A program made the position numbers and the translations under genes. Shown here one piece after another: positions 53,544 to 60,016 of a DNA stretch of 64,000 bases. The stretch is from an uncultured Eubacteriales bacterium. Its GTDB lineage: Bacteria > Bacillota > Clostridia > Oscillospirales > Acutalibacteraceae. The notes beneath the pieces were generated by a model that was given only the letters and a program-made list of their open reading frames with translations, made no database searches and had not been told where the DNA came from. How positions within the stretch are numbered: position 1 is the stretch's first letter; the number at the start of each line of letters is the position of its first letter. Where the stretch lies: positions 54,510 through 118,509 of the forward strand of contig CAKUFK010000006.1 of the NCBI GenBank assembly GCA_934647945.1, written 5' to 3'.

Positions 53544-53762
53544 ATGAAAAAACTGCTGACCTTTGTCATTGGCGCCGCGGCGGTGGCCGGAGCCGCTTAT
53601 TGGGCCGCTAAATATCTGGCGGGCTGTGAAAAGCCGGAGAGCATCTATCCGGATGCCCAGCCGCAGGATGCGCCTGAACAGGATGGTGTGAGCGCCCCTG
53701 CGGAGGCGGAGGCTGTGGAACATCCGGCCGAACCGGATGGAGAAGATGTGTCCAGCCTGTAA
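53544..53762 (+). CDS. Small membrane-anchored acidic protein
   Basis: The 72-residue product has one N-terminal helix (about 3-25, LLTFVIGAAAVAGAAYWAAKYL) and a disordered acidic, Pro/Glu-rich tail. I do not recognise a family. The ATG at 53544 follows AAGGAAGG; an in-frame GTG 18 bases earlier overlaps that site. It probably shares a transcript with the HdeD-like gene and is followed by a terminator. Confidence 0.65.
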   Translation: MKKLLTFVIGAAAVAGAAYWAAKYLAGCEKPESIYPDAQPQDAPEQDGVSAPAEAEAVEHPAEPDGEDVSSL

Positions 53763-53767
53763 AGCAA

Positions 53768-53795
53768 CGCCCCCGGTCAGATGGGACCGGGGGCG
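53768..53795 (+). terminator. Terminator after HdeD/small protein operon
   Basis: An 11-bp GC-rich stem (CGCCCCCGGTC with complement, 6-base loop) begins 6 bases after the stop codon. Confidence 0.7.
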
Positions 53796-53854
53796 CTGCT
53801 ATCTTAAGGAGCCTTTTTCACATATGGCCGGCAGGCCATTATGCCATCGCTCGC

Positions 53855-53883
53855 TTGACAGGCGGATGAAAATGGGATATGAT
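53855..53883 (+). promoter_or_regulatory. Promoter of tRNA-Leu(UAA)
   Basis: A perfect TTGACA (53855-53860), 17 bases, then TATGAT (53878-53883). Transcription would start about 9 bases before the tRNA. Confidence 0.85.
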
Positions 53884-53898
53884 TACAGAAGCAAATTT

Positions 53899-54199
53899 GC
53901 CGCTGTGGTGGAATCGGCAGACACAAGGGACTTAAAAATTGAGCACCGGAACGGGAAACCGTCCGCGTGAATCGCGTCAAATTCGGTGGAACTCCCGGCT
54001 GCGGGACAATGCCGAGCGAAGCCCGGAAATTTTTCGGGAACGTGTAGAGACTTGACGGCGCGCGCCTAAGGACGTGGGTCTATGGCGAAGATAAAGTCCA
54101 GACCACAACGCTTGGAACGGGCGGCTATGGCAACATAGTGTGGCATGAAAATCCCTCGCTGGCAACAGCGTACCGGTTCAAGTCCGGTCAGCGGCACCA
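53899..54199 (+). tRNA. tRNA-Leu(UAA) interrupted by a group I intron
   Basis: The exons are 53899-53933 and 54148-54199. Joined, they fold as a tRNA-Leu. The acceptor stem is GCCGCTG/CAGCGGC with encoded ACCA. The anticodon stem is AGGGA/TCCCT with loop CTTAAAA (anticodon UAA). A long variable arm (CGCTGGCAACAGCG) and T arm (CCGGTTCAAGTCCGG) complete it. The break lies between U34 and A35, the same place as in cyanobacterial and plastid trnL(UAA). A good promoter precedes it and a terminator follows directly. The 3' end is also the left boundary of the integrated islands. Confidence 0.95.
53934..54147 (+). ncRNA. Group I intron within tRNA-Leu(UAA)
   Basis: The 214-base insert begins AAAAATTGAGC and ends in the expected G (54147). 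It carries core elements of group I introns: GGGAAACC (about 53952), GTCAAATTCGG (about 53977), GTGTAGAGACT (54042-54052) and AAGATAAAGTCC (54088-54099, P7/P9 region). It has no reading frame for a homing endonuclease, so it is a small self-splicing candidate. The start resembles the cyanobacterial trnL intron. The subgroup (probably IC3) needs folding to confirm. Confidence 0.9.
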
Positions 54200-54348
54200 C
54201 GTCGGGACAAGCGACATATCGCTTGCCCCGACTTTTTTCAAAAGTCAGGGCGCGCTCATTTTGCTGCCCCTCCTTCTCCGCGAAAAGTCACGCTTGCTTC
54301 GGCTGCGGGCTTGCAAGCGCGCCCGCAACGCTTCCGCTGCGCTACCAA
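54188..54348 (+). repeat. Repeat A, copy 1 (starts in tRNA-Leu 3' end)
   Basis: The 161 bases from the acceptor stem (TCAGCGGCACCACGTCGGG) to GCGCTACCAA recur at 56800-56960 with few differences. The repeat marks likely left and right ends of an island integrated at the tRNA 3' end. It includes the tRNA terminator (54201-54236, stem GTCGGGACAAGCG with T6) and a GC-rich segment rich in small stems. Confidence 0.85.
54201..54236 (+). terminator. tRNA-Leu terminator
   Basis: A 13-14 bp stem (GTCGGGACAAGCG pairing with CGCTTGCCCCGAC, one mismatch) is followed by six T, 2 bases after the encoded CCA. The second copy of repeat A carries the same terminator at 56812-56846. Confidence 0.85.
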
Positions 54349-54416
54349 CTTTTTGCGGGTTTGCGCCTTGCGGCGCTGGAGATTCATTTTGTCTCACCTT
54401 TACAAAGTAATGTCGA

Positions 54417-54455
54417 AAGAAGTCGATTGCTGAAAAGCAGTTGACTTCTTTTAAT
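54417..54455 (+). terminator. Terminator at start of AT-rich cargo
   Basis: A 14-bp stem with two G-U pairs (54417-54430 with 54437-54450) leads into TTTTAATTTTTATTG. It follows the first of three CTCACCTTTACA tags (54393-54404). Confidence 0.65.
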
Positions 54456-54502
54456 TTTTATTGTATTTTATTAATGGAATCCTTACTATGGGAGAAATAA
54501 AA

Positions 54503-55031
54503 ATGGATAAAACTCACAAGTCCAAATTTGAAGTCTTTACAACAAAATTAGATAATTACAAAATTCTTGGCATTTCATTTGCGGCTATTGATCTGAGAAA
54601 GCTGGGTGAATTATGGTATATATGAAAGAAATCAGTCTCTGCGCAATTTAATAGATGAACACTCAAAAATAGGTGATCGTGAAATAGGGACAATGTATCC
54701 GTCTAGTCCATCTTCGCAAAATGAACCGGAAAATTTTTTGGTCGGTGGAATAGTGAGCGGGGTCGACGAGGCACCAGAAGGCGCGTGTATCATGGGTTTC
54801 TCCGCTTCGGAATTCCTTGTTGTCACCCATAGTTGGTGTTCGTCAGAACAGGAATTAATGGATTCCGGACTTATTGTTGAAACCATTGGCTATGCACACA
54901 GTGACGAAGTGAAAATACCAGACGGTTATGAACGGTATAAATATCCGATTGCCTACAGGGAACGTTGGAATTTTAACGCAGATGATAATAAATTCCGTAT
55001 GGAGGTCTGGTTTGCGATAAGGAAAATATAA
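54503..55031 (+). pseudogene. Effector-binding (GyrI-like) domain gene with a (TA)n frameshift
   Basis: Translation from the ATG at 54503 (GGGAG, 8-base spacing) gives MDKTHKSKFEVFTTKL...GELWYI, then stops at 54623. The next frame continues without a gap as YERNQSLRNLIDEHSKIGDREIG and runs to 55031. One more TA in the TATATAT tract at 54617-54623 would join the two into a protein of about 176 residues. The whole resembles AraC/GyrI-type effector-binding domain proteins often carried on mobile cassettes. Low GC relative to the surroundings marks it as acquired. It may be phase-variable, decayed or mis-sequenced. Confidence 0.75.
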
Positions 55032-55127
55032 TTTAAAACAATTCAATCTTGCGGAAATATACATTTTTATATGACAGCAATTGTGAACATTTCAATTCCT
55101 TTTGATTTTACAAGCCCGATTTTTTAT

Positions 55128-55139
55128 CTCACCTTTACA
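55128..55139 (+). repeat. CTCACCTTTACA tag, middle of three copies
   Basis: The same 12-mer occurs at 54393-54404, 55128-55139 and 55882-55893, flanking each of the two effector-binding genes. For copies 1 and 2 similarity extends about 60 bases (AATGTCGAAAGAAG follows in both, and both end in TTGACTTCT). The tags mark cassette boundaries in the AT-rich cargo. Confidence 0.75.
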
Positions 55140-55240
55140 AGGGAATGTCGAAAGAAGCGGATCGTTGCAAAAACCGATTGACTTCTATTTTTGTTGATAT
55201 AAAATACATATAAAATCACAACATGAAGGAGATGGACAGA

Positions 55241-55789
55241 ATGGATCAGCTCATTGAAAAAGTAGTTATTGAAGGAGCCGAATTTCAAATTATCCAAAAG
55301 CCCGCGACTTTGTATGCAGGGTATAGGGCAGAGACCGATAATGGGGATGAAGAGTCGAACGTCGATACATCTCAACTTTTCCAGGCTGGTTATAAAAATA
55401 TAAAAAATAGTTTGACACCCGATTCTATGCTTTGCCTCAGTATAAATTACAAGGAGTGCAATCATGGACATAATGCGCGCCGTTCCCTTATGCATTGTCA
55501 GGAAACATCGGAAAGAAATCAACCCGAAGGGATTACGGTTCTTGAATCCCCCGCATGCACTATGATAAAAGTGAAATCAACAGAAGCAACATGGAAGCTG
55601 GTAAAGAAAATTACAGGAGAAGATAACCCTCAATGGCACATGGCCCCGCTTTTCGGTTTGTGTGAAAAACTGTTTTGCAATGAGGAAAGAGGATTCGCCT
55701 TGACGCCTGATTTCAGCGACACATATGAAATCGAATATTATAATGCGGACGGTATCAATTATGCTGGCATAAGCGTCGTAAAACTGTAA
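55241..55789 (+). CDS. Effector-binding (GyrI-like) domain protein
   Basis: A 182-residue soluble protein. Segments such as ATLYAGYRAETDNG (about 24-37) and the closing EIEYYNADGINYAGISVVKL resemble stand-alone effector-binding domains of the GyrI/AraC C-terminal type. These bind small hydrophobic or cationic compounds and are often found in cassette arrays. The ATG at 55241 follows AAGGAG; the ATG 18 bases earlier overlaps that site. The GC content is low, as in the neighbouring frameshifted relative. A hairpin terminator follows. Biological role is unknown; drug or toxin binding is possible. Confidence 0.7.
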   Translation: MDQLIEKVVIEGAEFQIIQKPATLYAGYRAETDNGDEESNVDTSQLFQAGYKNIKNSLTPDSMLCLSINYKECNHGHNARRSLMHCQETSERNQPEGITVLESPACTMIKVKSTEATWKLVKKITGEDNPQWHMAPLFGLCEKLFCNEERGFALTPDFSDTYEIEYYNADGINYAGISVVKL

Positions 55790-55898
55790 CCCCAAGTATT
55801 CAGACGGCTGGTAAATGTAAACGGAACTGCCTGTGTGAGAGTTCAAATTGCCGTGAAAAAACGGCAGGCAATCTTTTTTATCTCACCTTTACAGACAT

Positions 55899-55936
55899 GC
55901 GGTCGGCAATTCGTAACGGATTGCCGGCCGCTTTTT
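55899..55936 (+). terminator. Terminator after effector-binding gene
   Basis: GCGGTCGGCAAT (55899-55910) pairs with ATTGCCGGCCGC (55920-55931), with one G-U pair, followed by TTTTTC. It comes directly after the third CTCACCTTTACA tag. Confidence 0.75.
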
Positions 55937-56108
55937 CTTGTATAGCTCGACCGTGAGCGGATCTTTTTTCTTTCACCGTTCTACGTCGGAGCAAGTTTTG
56001 TATCGCTGGCTCCTCCTTTTCAGCCACGCTCGGTTCGTTGTCGCTGCTAACCGGTTGCTGGCAGGAAGACCCCTATGAAGGGCCATATCGATTTTAACCG
56101 CCTGATGC

Positions 56109-56161
56109 AAACACAGAATCCGGACCTTGCCCTAACAGGGCAAGGTCCGGATTCTGTGTTT
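56109..56161 (-). terminator. 25-bp perfect hairpin, CopG 1 terminator
   Basis: The arms 56109-56133 and 56137-56161 are perfectly complementary around the loop AAC. It lies 11 bases past the minus-strand CopG stop. Copy 2 (57064-57100) keeps a 17-bp version with one mismatch. Confidence 0.8.
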
Positions 56162-56172
56162 GCCCGTCTATT

Positions 56173-56331
56173 TTACTCGTCCCGGTTTTCGCCCGGCCGG
56201 TTGAGCATCGTGTGAATCACCCGTTCCAAGATAATGGACAGGCTTTCCTCGACGCTCTTTTCATTCATTTCGGCAATATCCTCGTATATGACGGATAACT
56301 CATCCGACAATTCTATGGTGTATTTTTTCAT
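56173..56331 (-). CDS. CopG-like ribbon-helix-helix protein 1
   Basis: The 52-residue product starts MKKYTIELSDEL, the beta strand of a ribbon-helix-helix DNA-binding protein. Two helices follow (SVIYEDIAEMNEKSVEESLS and IILERVIHTML). GGGGGAAG precedes the ATG. It is divergent from the XRE gene at 56514, with a 182-base AT-rich gap that probably holds promoters for both. CopG proteins control plasmid copy number or act as antitoxins; no toxin is adjacent. It is nearly identical to the second copy at 57121-57279. Confidence 0.75.
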   Translation of the reverse strand: MKKYTIELSDELSVIYEDIAEMNEKSVEESLSIILERVIHTMLNRPGENRDE

Positions 56332-56513
56332 AAATCAGACTTCCCCCCTCTTTCAAAGACAAGTTTGGCTACATATATCTATAAAATGGTTAAATTCTTG
56401 TAAGGGGGAACCATTTTCTTCTTTTCGGATTATAGCATAGTTTCTTCGAATTGTAAAGTTCAACTTTACATATTTATTCTCTTTAACTAGGTATACTAGT
56501 TGGGGTGAAAAAT

Positions 56514-56753
56514 ATGAAAAACGGGAATTATCTATCTAGAGATGAGCTTTACACAATTGTTTGCAAAAATATCAAAAAATACAGAACTCAATGCGGTCTA
56601 ACACAACAGGCATTATCGGAAAAGATTGAAATATCTCACGAATACTTAAGACAATTGGAATCCGTCAAAGGTCAGAAGGATTTTACGTTTTACACGCTTT
56701 ATAAAATAGCGTTGGTTTTAGAGGTACCTATAGATGATTTTATGAAACCATAA
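56514..56753 (+). CDS. XRE-family helix-turn-helix regulator 1
   Basis: A 79-residue Cro/CI-type protein with HTH residues about 16-70: NIKKYRTQCGLTQQALSEKI, then SHEYLRQLES, then TLYKIALVLEVPIDDFM. The ATG at 56514 follows GGGGTGA; a GTG 9 bases earlier is possible. It stands divergent to CopG 1, the same arrangement as XRE 2 with CopG 2. Low GC suggests it came with the island. Confidence 0.85.
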   Translation: MKNGNYLSRDELYTIVCKNIKKYRTQCGLTQQALSEKIEISHEYLRQLESVKGQKDFTFYTLYKIALVLEVPIDDFMKP

Positions 56754-56799
56754 GGTTAATTACGGTAAGGACTATATGGGTTCGTTGGTTTTGGTCCGT

Positions 56800-56960
56800 T
56801 CAGCGGCACCACGTCGGGGCAAGCGACATATCGCTTGTCCCGACTTTTTTTCAAAAGTCAGGGCACGCTCATTTTGCTGCCCCTCCTTCTCGCGAAAAGT
56901 CACGCTTGCTTCGGCTGCGGGCTTGCAAGCGCGCCCGCAATGCCTCCGCTGCGCTACCAA
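56800..56960 (+). repeat. Repeat A, copy 2 (tRNA-Leu 3' end duplicate)
   Basis: It begins TCAGCGGCACCACGTCGGGG, a copy of the tRNA-Leu acceptor end and downstream terminator, 2.6 kb from the real tRNA. The rest of the tRNA is absent. It is the expected right end of the first island and left end of the second. No gene lies within it. Confidence 0.85.
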
Positions 56961-57063
56961 TCCGCCAAAAGCCACGCTCGGCTCGCTGTCGCACTAACCA
57001 TTTGTTGGCAGGAAGGTCCCCATTATGGGCAACATCGATTTCATACGCCTGATGCAAACACAG

Positions 57064-57100
57064 AATCCGGACCTTGTCCTAACAGGGCAAGGTCCGGATT
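57064..57100 (-). terminator. CopG 2 terminator hairpin
   Basis: AATCCGGACCTTGTCCT (57064-57080) pairs with 57084-57100, with one mismatch, around loop AAC. It is the shorter version of the hairpin in repeat B copy 1. Confidence 0.7.
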
Positions 57101-57120
57101 GATTGTATGTCCGTCTTATT

Positions 57121-57279
57121 TTACTCGTCCCGATGTTCACCCGGCTGGTTGAGCATCGTGCGAATCACCCGTTCCAAGATAATGGACAGGCTTTCCTCGA
57201 TGCTCTTTTCATTCATTTTGGCAATGTCTTCGTATATGACGGATAACTCATCGTTTAATTCAATGGTGTATTTTTTCAT
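57121..57279 (-). CDS. CopG-like ribbon-helix-helix protein 2
   Basis: A 52-residue near-copy of the protein at 56173-56331, with about six substitutions (for example ELND for ELSD, EDIAKMNEKSI for EDIAEMNEKSV). Most changes are conservative, so both copies look maintained. The ATG at 57279 is the counterpart of copy 1. An XRE gene begins 83 bases away in the opposite direction. Confidence 0.75.
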   Translation of the reverse strand: MKKYTIELNDELSVIYEDIAKMNEKSIEESLSIILERVIRTMLNQPGEHRDE

Positions 57280-57362
57280 TTCCCCACCCCATATGAACAC
57301 TATCGCCTTCTTATATATGAACATTATATAGCTCATAATAAGGACCGTCAAGGGGTGAGTGT

Positions 57363-57563
57363 ATGATAATTTACAACAAGCTTTGGGTCACGATGAAAAA
57401 GAAAGGGATTTCAACGTACAGACTGCGCGAATCTCACGGATTTAACACAAAAACGATAGCAAAACTCAGGCAAAACGGGACTGTTACTACGCAAACATTA
57501 AACAAACTTTGTTCTATATTGGATTGTGGACTTTCCGATATTGCCGAGTATAAAAAAGACTGA
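57363..57563 (+). CDS. Small XRE/Cro-type regulator 2
   Basis: The 66-residue protein (MIIYNKLWVTMKKKGISTYRL; KTIAKLRQNGTVTTQTLNKL; SILDCGLSDIAEY) is the YozG-like class of compact Cro-type HTH. It is not a close copy of XRE 1 although it occupies the same place relative to CopG. GGGGTGAGTG precedes the ATG. The terminator at 57625-57660 follows. Confidence 0.85.
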   Translation: MIIYNKLWVTMKKKGISTYRLRESHGFNTKTIAKLRQNGTVTTQTLNKLCSILDCGLSDIAEYKKD

Positions 57564-57624
57564 GCCTGTCCGCCCGCCTTTGATAAAGATGCAGTGTTCG
57601 GATCTAAGCGCTGTCGGTGCACCA

Positions 57625-57660
57625 AAAATCGGCAAGATTCTTATAAATCTTGTCGATTTT
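57625..57660 (+). terminator. Terminator after XRE 2
   Basis: A 15-bp stem with one G-U pair (AAAATCGGCAAGATT, 57625-57639, with 57646-57660) ends in TTTTG. The rest of 57564-57790 contains no gene I can support. Confidence 0.75.
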
Positions 57661-57805
57661 GTTAGGGAAAACACCGGGGACGCTGACTCACCATTTGGGA
57701 AAATACGAGTAGAAAGAGCCGAGAAGCCCGGATTCTTGCGAACAGCCTATAAAGGTTTTGCCTTGTTGCTTCTATTTTATTGTGCCATAATAAAATAGAC
57801 AGGTG

Positions 57806-58094
57806 ATTTTATGAAGAACGCTTTGCTTATGATGAAGAAAGTAAAACCGTATTGTTTTCACAAGATGATGATTGGGTGACGTTTGAAGAGAAAATCGCCA
57901 TAGAAGAACTCAAACAATGCAATAAACTCTTAGGGGAAGACGTATGCAATTGTGTGGTTTTTCTTATAGATAACAAGGAAATACCGGAGGATGTACGATT
58001 GGAATTCGGACAATATAGATTCAAAAAAATAAAACAGAAGGATTGTTTATCGGCCCTCCGGGATATTATCTCGGATGTGGATATGGTTATCTAA
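57806..58094 (+). pseudogene. 5'-damaged small gene of unknown family
   Basis: An open frame reads RFAYDEESKTVLFSQDDDWV, continues through EELKQCNKLLGEDVCNCVVFLID and ends DIISDVDMVI at 58094. It has no ATG. A ribosome-binding site and ATG (57811) lie in another frame at its start, so a one-base change near the N-terminus seems likely. A TTG at 57852 could alternatively start an 80-residue protein. Composition is AT-rich and I do not recognise the family. It lies between the XRE genes and the toxin locus. Confidence 0.4.
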
Positions 58095-58507
58095 ATGTTC
58101 GGTAATGTCTATGGAAGGTTTACTGCGCAAGGATTCCCCGTCGCCTGTCATGAATCAGTAAATCCTTCTTGTAACCTTTTGGCAATGAGAAAAGACAGTC
58201 ACTCGCCTCGCGCGTCTCATTTGTGGACGATTCGCTTGGTGAACCGTCCCCTGCCATAGAACATACGTTCTTGTCAAGCCCGGAGAATATAAAAAAACAA
58301 GCTGGAAATTTACCAGCTTGTTTTTGCCGCTGTGCATATGCGAGGGCCGGTCGTCGAAATGTGCTGGATGAAAAACCATAGGCTCGACTGTGGGGACAGT
58401 CGAGCCTATGTCGTCCGCATGCCTGTTTCAAAACGAGGATGCGGCTGCTATGAAGTGCAACAAAAATATACACCCGCATCCTCAAAAAATCAAGGTTCTT
58501 GGAGAGG
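58095..58507. other. 413-base gap before orphan toxin
   Basis: It contains a strong terminator (58293-58325, 13-bp stem AAAAACAAGCTGG followed by T) and an 11-bp perfect stem GGCTCGACTGT/ACAGTCGAGCC (58381-58406). Both are in GC-richer DNA than the genes to the left. I see no intact gene. The open frame running into the toxin may be the decayed end of its lost N-terminal part. Confidence 0.5.
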
Positions 58508-59074
58508 ATGTGTAAATTGGGAATTCTGGAGGACGTGTTTGTCGCGGCATTCAACGGGGAGGCGTTTCCCCCTATACCCAGGTGGGTCCAGTGGAGGCAT
58601 GTTTCGGAAGGATTATCGCATTGTGAGATTTGTTTGAATTTGGACCGGCGATGGTTTGCGGATGACCTCAAGCCCATGCTGCCGCAGCACCCTGATTGTC
58701 ATTGTATGGTGGAGCCGTTGCCGTATGAGCGGGTGATGAAGGAGGCGGCGGCTGAATGCAGGTACAGTAAATTTGACCCGTATCTGTTCGACCCGGAGGA
58801 AACGTATAAACATAAAAAAGGTGATATGTTTAAAGACTGGGGCTATAGCATCAAGGATTCAGAATGGCTACGAAAAGAAATTGAAAGGCAGGGACTGGAA
58901 AAATATATTGCAGGACAGTATGCTTTAGGAGAATTGAATAAAGATGGCCAAAGGACAAACATACGAGTTAAATTGCCGCGTAAAGACAAAGAGGGAACGG
59001 TTTCTTTTAAAACCGGCTGGATGGTATATCCACACGGGGTTATTAAATTAGTCACACCATATGGAGGTAAATAA
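58508..59074 (+). CDS. Orphan polymorphic-toxin C-terminal module (zinc-binding leader plus DUF6883-like domain)
   Basis: The 188-residue product starts abruptly. It has a Cys/His cluster (HCEIC ... HPDCHC, about 36-66) like the tail of phage head-morphogenesis domains used as leaders in polymorphic toxins. A C-terminal domain (about 105-188; FKDWGYSIKDSEWLRKEIER to GWMVYPHGVIKLVTPYGG) resembles the DUF6883 toxin family. No secretion domain is present, so this looks like a toxin tip separated from its carrier. The start is uncertain: ATG 58508 has no separate ribosome-binding site, and TTG 58499 is possible. Two immunity-like genes follow, the first after 1 base. Confidence 0.6.
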   Translation: MCKLGILEDVFVAAFNGEAFPPIPRWVQWRHVSEGLSHCEICLNLDRRWFADDLKPMLPQHPDCHCMVEPLPYERVMKEAAAECRYSKFDPYLFDPEETYKHKKGDMFKDWGYSIKDSEWLRKEIERQGLEKYIAGQYALGELNKDGQRTNIRVKLPRKDKEGTVSFKTGWMVYPHGVIKLVTPYGGK

Positions 59075-59075
59075 G

Positions 59076-59345
59076 ATGAAAGAAATGGATTGTATTGAAG
59101 TCATCGCGGAAAAAGAATGCTATAGTAAAGAAGGTGTCCATAAAGGGATGCAGGGCTGGGTTTGTCTTGACGATTTATCAAATGGCGCTTTGCTGATTAA
59201 TTTCCCTCAATGTGGCGAAAATGAGGATATTGCGACTATTTCAATAAAAGAAACTGATATGAAGCTCATACCACGTATGGACGCGAAAGTCAACGAACGC
59301 ATCCGCGAGGCTTGGGACGAAGGAAATCCGCCATCTGAGAGTTAA
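59076..59345 (+). CDS. Immunity-like protein 1 (DUF4926-like)
   Basis: An 89-residue protein (MKEMDCIEVIAEKECYSKEG, then HKGMQGWV, ALLINFP and DIATISIKETDMKLIP) resembling the DUF4926 small beta-barrel group found behind toxins. The ATG at 59076 has GGAGG 8 bases upstream, inside the toxin stop region. Tight coupling to the toxin supports an immunity role. It is a paralogue of the next gene. Activity is inferred. Confidence 0.65.
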   Translation: MKEMDCIEVIAEKECYSKEGVHKGMQGWVCLDDLSNGALLINFPQCGENEDIATISIKETDMKLIPRMDAKVNERIREAWDEGNPPSES

Positions 59346-59405
59346 GCGCATTTTGGCCTCGCTTTCCTTTTCCGGGCGCTATAAAACGTTATGGAGGGAA
59401 ACGGA

Positions 59406-59735
59406 ATGAAAGAATACGATCTCGTTGAACTACTCGTGGAGAAAACAGGCTACGCCAAGTATGGTGTTCACAAAGGGATGCAAGGATGTGTTTTCGATTC
59501 GCGTAGTATGGATGGTTCCTGGCTGATCAATTTCCCGTTATATGGCGAAAAAGGGGATATTGCCACGATATCCGTGGAAGAAACCGATTTAAAGCCAATC
59601 GACTGTTCAAACGCCAAAGTCAACGAACGCATCCGCGAGGCTTGGGGCGAGCAAAACATGCCCACGGAGCACGAAATCGATTGGTCGAAGTCAAAGACGC
59701 CATACGAAGAGCTGTGGGAAGCGCAGGGCGGATAG
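59406..59735 (+). CDS. Immunity-like protein 2 (DUF4926-like)
   Basis: The 109-residue paralogue of immunity-like protein 1 (MKEYDLVELLVEKTGYAKYG, HKGMQGCV, SWLINFP, DIATISVEETDLKPI) adds about 20 residues at the C-terminus. GGAGGG lies 7 bases before the ATG. The leader before it (CTTTTCCGGGCGCTAT) is echoed again before a decayed third copy near 59786. Tandem immunity genes often protect against toxin variants of neighbouring strains. Confidence 0.65.
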   Translation: MKEYDLVELLVEKTGYAKYGVHKGMQGCVFDSRSMDGSWLINFPLYGEKGDIATISVEETDLKPIDCSNAKVNERIREAWGEQNMPTEHEIDWSKSKTPYEELWEAQGG

Positions 59736-59801
59736 GCAAACCGCCAGATCCGCACAACACGCACGTTTTGATGCGGGTGGCCTTTGCCGGACGATATGAC
59801 A

Positions 59802-59870
59802 CAGGTGGAGGGGAATAGAATAAAAGATATAGGCGGCATAGAAGCCGTCGTAGTACCCGATGGCTTGATT
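59802..59870 (+). pseudogene. Remnant start of a third immunity-like gene
   Basis: GTGGAGGGGAATAGAATAAA encodes VEGNRIK, like the MEGNGMK leader of immunity-like gene 2, and the preceding bases repeat that gene's upstream segment. The similarity then fades (DIGGIEAVVVPDG). It appears to be a truncated duplicate that now carries the promoter of the next gene. Confidence 0.4.
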
Positions 59871-59893
59871 CCCGGTGCTTTATATGATATACT
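59865..59893 (+). promoter_or_regulatory. Promoter of the C39-like gene
   Basis: TTGATT (59865-59870), 17 bases, TATACT (59888-59893), 124 bases before the ATG at 60017. Confidence 0.6.
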
Positions 59894-60016
59894 GACCAAA
59901 GATTATATCCTAAATAGAGATAAATGTATATCAAATGCTGGCGGATGCGCGTTTCAAACGGTTGCGAAGAGGACAAAACGTCCGGTATTTAGATCAAGAA
60001 CAGGAGGGGGCATATC

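Larger units (their letters stand above)
56022..56331 (-). repeat. Repeat B, copy 1 (CopG gene and its terminator)
   Basis: These 310 bases match 56970-57279 closely and include the CopG gene and a long hairpin. In copy 2, repeat A and repeat B are only 9 bases apart. Here they are separated by 1,673 bases of AT-rich cargo (54349-56021). Copy 2 therefore looks like the form without the insert. Confidence 0.85.

Noticed and set aside
54349..56021. Reading the AT-rich cargo as an integron
   Set aside because: No integrase gene or recognisable attC-type sites are present; the 12-base tags are reported only as repeats.
56772..57152. Short open frames in repeat A copy 2
   Set aside because: The DNA duplicates the tRNA end and terminator, and the same frames are not conserved between the two copies.
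58120..58677. A 185-codon minus-strand frame overlapping the toxin region
   Set aside because: It crosses two hairpins and is antisense to the toxin gene, with no family resemblance.
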